DNA of 64,000 nt from positions 682,001-746,000 of the forward strand of contig PABP01000038.1 in NCBI GenBank assembly GCA_002699585.1, in the 5' to 3' direction. Source of the stretch: Anaerolineaceae bacterium. Its GTDB lineage: Bacteria; Chloroflexota; Anaerolineae; Aggregatilineales; Phototrophicaceae. The translations under genes and the position numbers were made by a program. The notes beneath the pieces were generated by a model, which was not told the origin of the DNA, did no database searches, and saw only the letters and a list, made by a program, of their open reading frames with translations. Positions 17,277 to 25,675 of this stretch are shown here, one piece after another (position 1 is the stretch's first letter; the number at the start of each line of letters is the position of its first letter).

Positions 17277-19508
17277 CTAGCGGCGGGGCTGGAGCGTGCG
17301 CAGGTAATTGATCGCATCCCAACGCTGTTCGGCGGTCAGGTCAGCATCGCAGGCGGGGACGTTACGCCAGCCATTGAGCGTGACATTGTACAGTTCGTCA
17401 TCGCGCAGGGCATTGACCTGTCGCAATAAAGACGGGAAGTCCGTTGCGCTCACCCAGGGGCGACAGCCCGACTCGTAAACAACCTGCCCTCTAGCCAGTG
17501 AATCAGCATCTGGCAGCACCGTGTTGACGTACTCCGGTGGTGGGTTGCGGCGTTCTGCGAGCTGCTCCTGCTGTTGGGCGATGAAAATCACACCAAGTAC
17601 CAGTGCGGCAACAGTGATAGCAACCGTGCCCACTGCAATAAGAACATTCTGCGGTGAGAAGTCCAGGTTGCGCTGGGCATAGTCGGTCAGGGGCGGGATG
17701 AGCACGTAAGCAATGGCGGCAACCACCATGACGATGGCGGCAATAGTCAGCGGCGTCGGTGGCTTCGACTGAATCACGGCGGCATCGGCGCTGATGGCCC
17801 ATTCAAAAGCAGCACGATGGGCGCTGCCATCTTCCAGGCGAATATCCAGCACCGACCACCAAATCCCCGGCTGGTCGATGATGTCATTGGCCATGACGTA
17901 TAACCCGGCATCAAGCGGATCGGCTTCGTGGACCTCACTGCGAATATCACGCGATGGGCTGCTGGTCACCATGTCGATTTTTGCGTTATTCACAGGCTGG
18001 TCATCTTGTTCCAGCACGATATCGTAGGTATTGACGCCGGGGCCACCGGGGGCCACCATCACGCTCACTGTCAGATCATCGACCTGCTGCGTGCCACGCG
18101 GGGTTTCCGCTTGCTGCTGTAAATATTCTGGCTGCGGCGTGGGCGTCGCGCTGAGGCCAGCAGCGGTGGTGATCGCAATAAGGACCACCAGGGCTTCAAT
18201 ACGCATCGATCCCATAAAATGACCGGCCCACTGTACGGGCTGGCGCAGGAATGCGAAACGGCCCAGCAAATGCGGTCGCAGGGCAATATGGTGCAGCAAT
18301 CCGACGAACAAGAGCAAGGCGACCATCAGCAGCTTGATAAACAGCGCCACGCCGTAGGTACTGGTAACGGTATCTCCAGATAGGAACCAGTTGCTGCTGT
18401 TGTAGATGCCAGTCGCGATGACGATAGCCACCGCACCCATCACGGCACGGCTGAAGCGGCGCATCACCGGGATGAGTGCAGCCTGACGTTGTTCGGCATT
18501 GTAAGGCGCTAGGGCAGCAGGCAACACGGCCACCAGCGCCAGAATGCCGCCAATCCAGAAGGCGACAGCGACGGTATGCAGCCAGTGCATGGCGATGCCC
18601 AACCAGGGCAAAATCAGGGAGCCAGCGGCATGGCTGTTGATAGCCTGCGCACCAATCATCAGGGCAACCATGTAAGTATTGCCGACCCAGATGGCACGCG
18701 TCAGGGATGGGGCCGTATCACGATAAACGCGGCTGAGGATCAGCAGGCCACCACTGACAGCCAGGAAGAAAAGGCGCGCGGTCCACACATCGCCAAAGCG
18801 CGAGCCAATACGCACCACCTGCCACAGGCCATCGCTGATGGCACTAACGGCATCGACGTTGAAAAAGACCGTTGTTTGCTGGATCAAAGCCAGGATGCTA
18901 GCGATGATCGCCAGGACATACCCTGCCACCACCACCCCATTCAAGCGGCTCATAACGCGCGGGGGCAAATTGCCAAATCGGAATTCCTTGCTGCCCCAGG
19001 CAGGCACCAGTACATAAGCATAGAGAGCGAAGGCCCCAAACAACAGGAACATGGCCGCATCCAGCAGCGCCTTCCAGATGATTTCTGAAGGAATCGGTCT
19101 ATCCGAAGCAGCGGCACCCTGTAAATCGGCGGCGGCATCGCCGACGAAAAACACGCGACTTTCCACAACGACATGGCCATCACTGGCGAAAGCAGGCCGT
19201 AGTTCGACGATATAGCTACCATCGCCGATAGTGCCGGATTGAATCTGCAAGGCGAGCAGGGTGCTATCGTCGGGATCCACCTGGCCAGTCGCAATGATCG
19301 CACCCGTTTCATCACGCAGATTCAGGCTGCTGAACTCCGGCTCCAGAGCTTCGCTAAACCAGTACTGTAAGCGGGTCGGGGGGCGTTCAAAGGTGGCGCG
19401 GTCCTGGGGGATGCTACGGACGATATAACCGTGGGCGCTGGTGGTGAGCGTCAGGCTGAGGAGCAGCCCAAGCCAGATCAGAAGCGCCAGCAGGCGAGTT
19501 CTTTTCAT
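17277..19508 (-). CDS. CopC-CopD fusion with degenerate C-terminal cytochrome c-like domain
   Basis: This 743-residue protein has a signal peptide followed at once by AHGYIVRSIPQD, where the His after the cleavage site is the copper ligand typical of CopC. The beta-sandwich CopC domain (about residues 25-125) is followed by a CopD-type bundle of about eight membrane helices, an extracytoplasmic domain and two more helices. The C-terminal 70 residues read like a cytochrome c domain (ARGQVVYESGC ... LRDDELYNVTLNGW ... RWDAINYLRTL). However, the heme site is CRPWVSA instead of C-x-x-C-H, and the usual distal Met is replaced (NVPACDAD). Copper transport or resistance is inferred; heme binding is probably lost. 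Cys682 is the lone remaining heme-site cysteine. Confidence 0.85.
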   Translation of the reverse strand: MKRTRLLALLIWLGLLLSLTLTTSAHGYIVRSIPQDRATFERPPTRLQYWFSEALEPEFSSLNLRDETGAIIATGQVDPDDSTLLALQIQSGTIGDGSYIVELRPAFASDGHVVVESRVFFVGDAAADLQGAAASDRPIPSEIIWKALLDAAMFLLFGAFALYAYVLVPAWGSKEFRFGNLPPRVMSRLNGVVVAGYVLAIIASILALIQQTTVFFNVDAVSAISDGLWQVVRIGSRFGDVWTARLFFLAVSGGLLILSRVYRDTAPSLTRAIWVGNTYMVALMIGAQAINSHAAGSLILPWLGIAMHWLHTVAVAFWIGGILALVAVLPAALAPYNAEQRQAALIPVMRRFSRAVMGAVAIVIATGIYNSSNWFLSGDTVTSTYGVALFIKLLMVALLLFVGLLHHIALRPHLLGRFAFLRQPVQWAGHFMGSMRIEALVVLIAITTAAGLSATPTPQPEYLQQQAETPRGTQQVDDLTVSVMVAPGGPGVNTYDIVLEQDDQPVNNAKIDMVTSSPSRDIRSEVHEADPLDAGLYVMANDIIDQPGIWWSVLDIRLEDGSAHRAAFEWAISADAAVIQSKPPTPLTIAAIVMVVAAIAYVLIPPLTDYAQRNLDFSPQNVLIAVGTVAITVAALVLGVIFIAQQQEQLAERRNPPPEYVNTVLPDADSLARGQVVYESGCRPWVSATDFPSLLRQVNALRDDELYNVTLNGWRNVPACDADLTAEQRWDAINYLRTLQPRR

Positions 19509-19518
19509 GGTGTGCAGG

Positions 19519-19722
19519 TCATTTCAGTGAAAAGTGGTCAGTATCAGTTTTTGCTTTCGGCGCGTGCTCAGTCGGTGTGGCGGGCATATCGTCATCGGGG
19601 AGGTTGCGACTGCGGACCCAACTCAGCACCATCAATACTAAAAAGATCAGAATCACGCTCACGAAGACGACTTCATCAAAGGCGCCCAATGCGCCGTGAG
19701 CAAAGATAATCGGGATACCCAT
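19519..19722 (-). CDS. Small single-span membrane protein
   Basis: This 67-residue protein has one hydrophobic helix (VVFVSVILIFLVLMVLSWV, about residues 19-37) and a charged, soluble C-terminus ending DTDHFSLK. It lies 10 nt upstream of the CopC-CopD gene in the same direction, so the two are almost certainly co-transcribed and it may be an accessory subunit. No family is recognised. The length and tight spacing support it as a real gene. Confidence 0.65.
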   Translation of the reverse strand: MGIPIIFAHGALGAFDEVVFVSVILIFLVLMVLSWVRSRNLPDDDMPATPTEHAPKAKTDTDHFSLK

Positions 19723-19826
19723 ATGGTCCTCGGAGGTTTGTGGGATTTTTCACAGTATAGTGGATTTGGGGCAGGTCATCCAGCGGCGATACAAACCATC
19801 GGGGCGTGAAGCTAATATGGGTTCCT

Positions 19827-19854
19827 GGGCAAGGCACTGCCTTGCCCCTACAAA
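19827..19854. repeat. Palindromic repeat, copy 2
   Basis: GGGCAAGGCA (19827-19836) and TGCCTTGCCC (19838-19847) form a 10-bp perfect dyad with one central base, followed by CTACAAA. It matches the repeat at 17198-17224. The two copies bracket the CopC-CopD/small-protein operon. Confidence 0.65.
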
Positions 19855-19861
19855 TACACTT

Positions 19862-21076
19862 TTAGATAGAAACGGACAGGCTTTCTAAACCGCGAATGAC
19901 GTAAGTCGGGTGATAGCGCGGTTCTTCCTGAAGTTGCATGGTGCTGCAACGGCCCAGCAATGCCCGATACGCGCTCCTGAGTTCCATACGGGCTAAAGGT
20001 GCGCCAAGACAAAAATGTACGCCACCACCGAATGAAATATGGGGGTTGGGCGAGCGCGTCAGGTCGAGTGCATCGGGATTGGCGAAGACGTGCGGGTCAC
20101 GGTTGGCCGCGCCAAATAGCAAACCCACGCGCATACCCTGCTTGAGCGCGATGCCCTGGTATTCCATATCGTGCAGCACCCAGCGTTTGAACAATTGCAG
20201 CGGCGTGTCAAAACGCATCAATTCTTCGATGGCTGTATCGACCAGGGCCAGATCGCCTTTGAGCTGATCGAAGGCGTCAGGATGGGCGAACAACGTACGC
20301 AAGCCATTGCCGATGACGTTGACGGTCGCCTCATGGCCCGCATTCAGCAGCAGCACACAGGTTGAGACCATCTCGTCTTCGGTCAGGCGGTCGCCCTCTT
20401 CTTCGATCATGGCCAGCGCAGTGATGAGGTCATCTTGCGGGTCGGCCATGCGCTGGCGCGCCAGGTCTTTGAGATAGTCAGCAAATTCCTGAGACGCCTG
20501 AATAGCGGCCTCAGCCTGCTGCGGCGTATGGCCCAATTCATACATTTTGACAATGGCGTTCGACCAGGGGCGCAGTTGGGCGCGGTCGGCATCGGGAATG
20601 CCGAGCAAAGCGGAAATAACCGTCACGCTCAGCGGCACGGCGAAATCCGCCAGCACGTCCATTTCGCCCTGGGGGATCAACTGGTCAAGCAAGTCGTTGG
20701 CAATAGCTTCGATGGTCGCTTGCATGGCCTGGATGCGGCGCGGCGTAAAGGCTTTGTGCACCAGCGAACGCAAACGCGTATGCTCCGGTGGCTCCATATC
20801 AAACATGGAGTGCCGTCCGAGCTTCTCGAACGGCTCATAAGCCGGGTTCTCCGGCGGCATGTCCAGCTCTTCACGGCTCAGCAGATGCAAAATCGAGCGA
20901 CCAAAACGACGGTCACGTAGGATGGCATCCACATCCCGATGGCTAGCGAAATACCACATGTCGCTGGCTTCATCATAGAAGATGGGCGACTGCTGATGCA
21001 ACTGCGCATAAACCGGGTACGGATCGCTCAGGAAGGCCGGATCGTTGGGCTGGAAGAGCGTATTATTCGGAATCAT
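19862..21076 (-). CDS. Cytochrome P450
   Basis: This soluble bacterial class I P450 of about 404 residues has the I-helix LLNAGHEATVN and the heme loop FGGGVHFCLGAPLARME, where Cys is the axial thiolate. The K-helix E-x-x-R element is AIEELMR in the ETLR position (E-L-M-R). N-terminal DPAFLSDPYPVYAQL is typical of CYP107-like enzymes. No membrane anchor is present; a ferredoxin and reductase are needed but are not adjacent. I chose ATG 21076, inside the last codons of the upstream gene (14-nt overlap), giving translational coupling to the MgsA-like gene. The substrate is unknown. Confidence 0.94.
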   Translation of the reverse strand: MIPNNTLFQPNDPAFLSDPYPVYAQLHQQSPIFYDEASDMWYFASHRDVDAILRDRRFGRSILHLLSREELDMPPENPAYEPFEKLGRHSMFDMEPPEHTRLRSLVHKAFTPRRIQAMQATIEAIANDLLDQLIPQGEMDVLADFAVPLSVTVISALLGIPDADRAQLRPWSNAIVKMYELGHTPQQAEAAIQASQEFADYLKDLARQRMADPQDDLITALAMIEEEGDRLTEDEMVSTCVLLLNAGHEATVNVIGNGLRTLFAHPDAFDQLKGDLALVDTAIEELMRFDTPLQLFKRWVLHDMEYQGIALKQGMRVGLLFGAANRDPHVFANPDALDLTRSPNPHISFGGGVHFCLGAPLARMELRSAYRALLGRCSTMQLQEEPRYHPTYVIRGLESLSVSI

Positions 21077-21644
21077 CACGCGCCGATTTTGCAATTTCAA
21101 TCAAACGGTCCAGGTACGTGCGGTCCCGATTGGGGATTTCCGGCTCAACTTTGGCAGCAACAGTCAGGAAGTGCAGAAAGTCGCGTTCCATCTCCTGGCC
21201 GCGCCGGGTGTGCATGTCGAGAGCATAATCGGGAATAGTCGGTACAATGTCATGGTCGAGTGAATGAAGCACCCAATTCTTGAGATCATCCGAGCCACGC
21301 TCTTTTTGCGATTCACACAGCACACGCACCGCATGGAAGGCCATCAGGTAGCGGTCGCCATGCGGGCGCGGGATGCGCTCGTGCATGCGGAACAGCGTAT
21401 CGATTAGCACAGGCGCATTCAGGTTGCCGTAGCCGACATCTTCCACAGAGATGACCTGCAAACGGAACCAGAGGTATTCTTCCATGTCGGGGCTAGTGAC
21501 GATCATTTCACCAGCCAACAGCGCGGCATTTTCCAGGTTCCCACGCCGAATCTCTTTTTGCAGTGACGAGATAACTTCATCAGCGGGCAGGCCGTGGGCC
21601 GTTTGGATACGGGTCCAGGGGTCTTGTTCATGATGTTGAACCAT
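21063..21644 (-). CDS. Orphan MgsA/RarA C-terminal-domain-like protein
   Basis: This 193-residue soluble helical protein carries the pattern ISSLQKEIRRGNLENAALLA followed by VISVEDVGYGN. It closely resembles the C-terminal tetramerisation region of the AAA+ protein MgsA/RarA (the KxxRGxD...SEDIG pattern), but no ATPase domain is attached. The fold is therefore recognisable while the cellular role is not. It sits 4 nt after the last permease gene and overlaps the P450 start, so it is embedded in a long minus-strand transcript. That location does not explain it functionally. Confidence 0.7.
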   Translation of the reverse strand: MVQHHEQDPWTRIQTAHGLPADEVISSLQKEIRRGNLENAALLAGEMIVTSPDMEEYLWFRLQVISVEDVGYGNLNAPVLIDTLFRMHERIPRPHGDRYLMAFHAVRVLCESQKERGSDDLKNWVLHSLDHDIVPTIPDYALDMHTRRGQEMERDFLHFLTVAAKVEPEIPNRDRTYLDRLIEIAKSARDDSE

Positions 21645-21648
21645 GTAT

Positions 21649-22746
21649 TTAATCTCCAGCAGCGGGTTTGCTGATTACTTTTTGCTTTAGATCATCAAGT
21701 TGGGCGCTGAAATCGCGGACGAAGGTCCGGCGGCGCAGGATTTCAGACCAGCGAATACGCATGGCGACCAATACCAGCGCACCGAGGGTCGCGATTTGCG
21801 GGAACATCTGCACCAGGTTGGACGGCAAATTGATGGCTTCCTGGCGCTCCACAAACAAGCCAATAGACTCCGACATGCCGAAGAAGAGTGACGTCAGCAG
21901 CGCCGGAACGGGCCGATTCATGGCGAAGATGGCAACAGTCAGGGCGATCCAGCCACGGCCTGCGGACATATTCTCAAGGAATTGACTAAGCACGCCTAAT
22001 GACAGGAAGGCCCCGGCCACCCCGGCCAGCATCCCGCTCAGGGTCATGGCGAAGATTTGCACGCGGGTGACGTTAATGCCCACACTCTCGGCAGCTTCTT
22101 TGTTCTCACCAACAGCGCGGATATGGCGTCCGAACTTCGTGTAGTACAGGATGAATGAGATCACCGCAACGGCTACCCAGCTCAAGTAGGTGATGATGTT
22201 GTAACCGCTGAACAAAGTCCCCAGGACAGGAATATCTTTGATAAAGGCGATTTCTATCGTGGGTAAGCCGGTAATGCTGGGATCAGCCAGGGTGCCGAAC
22301 ACACCAAAGGCGGTACGCATAAAGAACACGGTCGCATTGGCGACGAACAGGTTAAGCGCCAGCGCCAGGATAATCAGGTTGACGCGGATTTGCAGATAAA
22401 GAACTGCAAAGACAAACCCCAGGAAGCCACCCGCCAGGGCCGCAGCCAGCACGCCCCACAACGGATTGACGCCGACTGCATCCGGCGGCAGGTCCGGGCG
22501 GTAGAGAACGACCACGCCAATAAACGCCCCCAGCAGCATTTTGCCTTCAATAGCCAGGTTGAGCACACCGGCCCGGCTGGCCAGCAGCGCCGCCAGCGAA
22601 CCCAGGATAAATACAGTCGAGAAGCGAATACCACTCTGGATGACCGTTGGCGGTAAGGCGATCAGCATCCAGGCGACGAGCGCCACCACAACCAGGATCA
22701 AGCCATTGCGCAGCAGACGCTGGTAACGCATTATCCACTCAAGCAT
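21649..22746 (-). CDS. BMP-type ABC transporter permease (second permease)
   Basis: This inner-membrane permease of about 365 residues has eight to ten helices. It belongs to the nucleoside/simple-sugar ABC family (BmpCD/NupQ type). Diagnostic segments are LNLAIEGKMLLGA near the N-terminus and the cytoplasmic coupling loop GRHIRAVGENKEAAESVGIN. The start at 22746 (MLEWIMRYQRLL) overlaps the preceding permease gene by 8 nt; an in-frame start 66 nt further upstream would lie well inside that gene. With the partner permease, ATPase and binding protein it completes an importer. Confidence 0.93.
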   Translation of the reverse strand: MLEWIMRYQRLLRNGLILVVVALVAWMLIALPPTVIQSGIRFSTVFILGSLAALLASRAGVLNLAIEGKMLLGAFIGVVVLYRPDLPPDAVGVNPLWGVLAAALAGGFLGFVFAVLYLQIRVNLIILALALNLFVANATVFFMRTAFGVFGTLADPSITGLPTIEIAFIKDIPVLGTLFSGYNIITYLSWVAVAVISFILYYTKFGRHIRAVGENKEAAESVGINVTRVQIFAMTLSGMLAGVAGAFLSLGVLSQFLENMSAGRGWIALTVAIFAMNRPVPALLTSLFFGMSESIGLFVERQEAINLPSNLVQMFPQIATLGALVLVAMRIRWSEILRRRTFVRDFSAQLDDLKQKVISKPAAGD

Positions 22747-24037
22747 GCTGCACCTCCTCGGTGCCGTCGGAGTTATCGTCATCATTAACGATTTGATCCA
22801 CGCCAAACACACGCAATCGGAAGCGCGTAATCAGGCTGCGGAAGTAGTCTTCCATCGACGTAAATAGGATAATCAGCGCGATAATCATGCCACCCAATTG
22901 GCGCGGAATATTGCCGAATTGCAGGTTGATGGCCCCCAGTTGCAGGCCAGAGTATAGTACGGCGACGAAGAATATGGCCACAACTGATTCGCGCGCGAGG
23001 ACAGCCACCAACACGCCATCGAAGCCCGTCCCACTGAGCACGAAACCATCGACCATACGCCGTTCCACACCCAGAATCTGGATAGCACCGGCAATCCCAC
23101 TGAGTGCCCCACTGATGAGCATGGCACGAATGATGGCGCGGTCGGTGGGGATACCACCAAAGCGAGCAAACAAGCTCGATCCCTGCGTCATACGCTGTTC
23201 ATAGCCAGATGTCGTGCGCCAGATATAGACCCACAGGAGAATGGCCGCAACTAAGGCGATGAAGATACCGATACCCAGGCGGGCACCATTGAACCAATCG
23301 ACATCGTTGAGAAAAGCGCGATTAAAAGGCATCAACCAGGCGGTATCGTCGATGCGCTCCGTACGAGCGACGTTGTTCATGTCGGCACGCAGCGGGCCAT
23401 TGAGCATGAAGGTCACAAATTGAACGGCAATGGCATTCAGGATGATGGTGCTGATGAGTTCGTTGACGTTCAGTTTGACTTTGAGATAGCCAGCAATCCA
23501 TGAGTAGAAAGCCCCCGCCGCAGCCGCTAACGAAATAATGATGGCGGGGATAGACAATCGCATCACGAGTTGTAAGGCTTCCGAGGCTTCATCAGGGTCT
23601 ACGACACCTGCCAGGCCGTAAATTTGTTGCGGCAGCCAGTAGCCTAAAAAGGCGGCAACCAGTGCCCCCAGCGCGAACTGGCCATCCATGCCGATGCTAA
23701 ACATCCCCGCTTTGAAAGCCACTGTGGCTGATAAGGCCGCCAGAATTAGGGGCGTCGCGCGTTCCAGGGCCAAGCCCAGTGGATGGCCTTTTTCACCATA
23801 AGTCGGCGCGAAGTGATAGGTCGTTTCGCCTGTATCTTCGTCAGTGATGTCAACGACAATCAGATCGGTTAGCGAATCGCACCCGGTTGGGCCAAAGCCT
23901 TCACAAAATAGGCTGGTATAAGTCTGGAGCGGTTGGACGCCTGCCAACCACACAAAAATGCTGCCCACAAGCAAGCCGAGCAGCGTCGCAAATACGGGGA
24001 TCGAGAGCGTTTCGATCATGTCCTGTAAACGCTTCAT
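22739..24037 (-). CDS. BMP-type ABC transporter permease (first permease)
   Basis: This 432-residue membrane protein of the same permease family has the conserved KAGMFSIGMDGQFALGAL segment and KVKLNVNELISTIILN, both typical of the first permease of nucleoside ABC importers. An insertion after the first helix (residues about 45-90, with TDEDTGETTYHF) lies outside the membrane and is longer than usual. The start is 3 nt from the stop of the ATPase gene. It forms the channel together with the protein encoded at 21649-22746. Confidence 0.93.
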   Translation of the reverse strand: MKRLQDMIETLSIPVFATLLGLLVGSIFVWLAGVQPLQTYTSLFCEGFGPTGCDSLTDLIVVDITDEDTGETTYHFAPTYGEKGHPLGLALERATPLILAALSATVAFKAGMFSIGMDGQFALGALVAAFLGYWLPQQIYGLAGVVDPDEASEALQLVMRLSIPAIIISLAAAAGAFYSWIAGYLKVKLNVNELISTIILNAIAVQFVTFMLNGPLRADMNNVARTERIDDTAWLMPFNRAFLNDVDWFNGARLGIGIFIALVAAILLWVYIWRTTSGYEQRMTQGSSLFARFGGIPTDRAIIRAMLISGALSGIAGAIQILGVERRMVDGFVLSGTGFDGVLVAVLARESVVAIFFVAVLYSGLQLGAINLQFGNIPRQLGGMIIALIILFTSMEDYFRSLITRFRLRVFGVDQIVNDDDNSDGTEEVQHA

Positions 24038-24040
24038 AGG

Positions 24041-25591
24041 CTAGTTCATTTCCTCATAGGCTAAAGCATCATCTTGCGGCAGAGAGCTGCCCGCCATCAG
24101 TAGACCGAGCTTTTCCTCGTTGACCTCATCCATATCCAGGGTGGCGACGATACGCCCCTCGTACATGACGGCGACACGGTCGCTGAGGGCCAGAATTTCA
24201 TCCAGCTCGACGGAGATCAATAAAATAGCCGCACCATGATCGCGCACATCGACGAGTGTTTTGTGCACAAATTCAATGCTGCCGACATCCACGCCGCGCG
24301 TCGGCTGGTTGGCGATAATCAGGGCCGGGTCGCCTTCTAACTCACGACCGAGGACGATTTTCTGTAAATTGCCACCGCTGAGCGTACGCACGTTACCACC
24401 CGCCGCCGCCGATTTAATATGGAACGTTTTGGCGATCTGTTGGGCCAATTGACGAATGGCATCGAACTGTAGATAGCCGCCCTTAGAATAGGGTTCACGA
24501 TCGTAGGACGTAACGACGACGTTCTCATCAAGGGTGGTGGTCATGTTGAGGCCAGAGGTCATACGATCTTCCGGGATGTGGGCCATACCCACATCGCGCC
24601 GCTGACGAACGGTCTTCCCGACGAGCGACTCGCCTAATAAACGCACATCACCGCCATCAATTGGGCGTGTGCCAGCAATCGCTTCCACCAATTCCGTCTG
24701 TCCGTTGCCACTAATGCCTGCAATACCTAAAATTTCGCCTTTACGCAGTTGCAGCGATGCGCCCATGACGGCAGGCAGCCCCTTGTTATCGGCCACCAGC
24801 AAATTTTCGACTTCAAGGACAGTTTCGCCCGGCTCAGCAGGTGTGCGCGGAACGGTCAAAATCACCTGGCGACCGACCATCATGTTGGCGATATCGCGCA
24901 CGGACACATTGGCGACATCATCCGTGCCCACGACTTTCCCGCGGCGCATGACCGTCAGGCGGTCAGCGACTTCTTTGACTTCCAACAGCTTATGCGTGAT
25001 GAGAATCACCGAACGTCCACTCTCGGCCAGCCGTCGGATGACCACATACAATTCGCGAACTTCCTGTGGGGTGAGCACAGCGGTCGGCTCATCGAGGATT
25101 AGCACGCGGGCATCACGCTGTAATGACTTGAGAATTTCAACACGCTGCTGAATGCCGACAGAGACATCCTGAATGCGCTTATTAGGATCAACAGGCAAGC
25201 CATAATCGGCGGCTAATTTGCGGACGGCTTCAGCTTCGGTGCTGCTATTCAACACACCGAACTGGTTCGGCTCCACACCGAGCATGATGTTTTCCGCGAT
25301 GGTAAATGAGGGGACGAGCTTAAAATGTTGATGGACCATGCCTATCCCCTGTTGAATGGCATGATCGGGATGGCTAATTTGTACAGGTTTCCCCTGCACG
25401 AGGATTTCACCTTCGTCCGGCGAGACCAGCCCATATAACACGTTCATGAGCGTGGTTTTGCCAGCCCCATTTTCCCCGACCAGCGCGTGGACCTCACCGG
25501 GCTGCACTTCAAAGTTCACTTGGTCGAGGGCTAGGGTGGAAGAAGACGCGAAGTACTTGCGGATGTTCCGCATTTCGATAGCGGTAGTCAT
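24041..25591 (-). CDS. BMP-type ABC transporter ATPase with two nucleotide-binding domains
   Basis: This 516-residue protein has two fused ABC domains, as in RbsA/NupO ATPases. Domain 1 has Walker A GENGAGKTTLMN, the signature region VSVGIQQRVEILKSL and Walker B VLILDEPTAVL. Domain 2 has the Walker A-like GISGNGQTELVE, LSGGNLQK and a Walker B-like ALIIANQPTRGVD in which the acidic positions are changed. The second site is therefore probably degenerate, which is normal for this family. It drives nucleoside or related uptake with the adjacent permeases. Confidence 0.95.
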   Translation of the reverse strand: MTTAIEMRNIRKYFASSSTLALDQVNFEVQPGEVHALVGENGAGKTTLMNVLYGLVSPDEGEILVQGKPVQISHPDHAIQQGIGMVHQHFKLVPSFTIAENIMLGVEPNQFGVLNSSTEAEAVRKLAADYGLPVDPNKRIQDVSVGIQQRVEILKSLQRDARVLILDEPTAVLTPQEVRELYVVIRRLAESGRSVILITHKLLEVKEVADRLTVMRRGKVVGTDDVANVSVRDIANMMVGRQVILTVPRTPAEPGETVLEVENLLVADNKGLPAVMGASLQLRKGEILGIAGISGNGQTELVEAIAGTRPIDGGDVRLLGESLVGKTVRQRRDVGMAHIPEDRMTSGLNMTTTLDENVVVTSYDREPYSKGGYLQFDAIRQLAQQIAKTFHIKSAAAGGNVRTLSGGNLQKIVLGRELEGDPALIIANQPTRGVDVGSIEFVHKTLVDVRDHGAAILLISVELDEILALSDRVAVMYEGRIVATLDMDEVNEEKLGLLMAGSSLPQDDALAYEEMN

Positions 25592-25632
25592 CTAGCTCCC
25601 CTGAACGATCAGAAATAGGCTAAATCAGAAAA

Positions 25633-25656
25633 GGGGCAGGCGATACGCTTGCCCCC
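25633..25656 (-). terminator. Attenuating hairpin between binding-protein and ATPase genes
   Basis: GGGGCAGGCG (25633-25642) pairs with CGCTTGCCCC (25646-25655), with one G-T pair and a 3-nt loop. On the minus strand the stem is followed by TTTTCTGATTT. Located just after the binding-protein gene, it should lower expression of the downstream membrane genes, a common way to make more binding protein than transporter. Confidence 0.6.
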
Positions 25657-25675
25657 ATCCGATAGCTTCTTGTGT

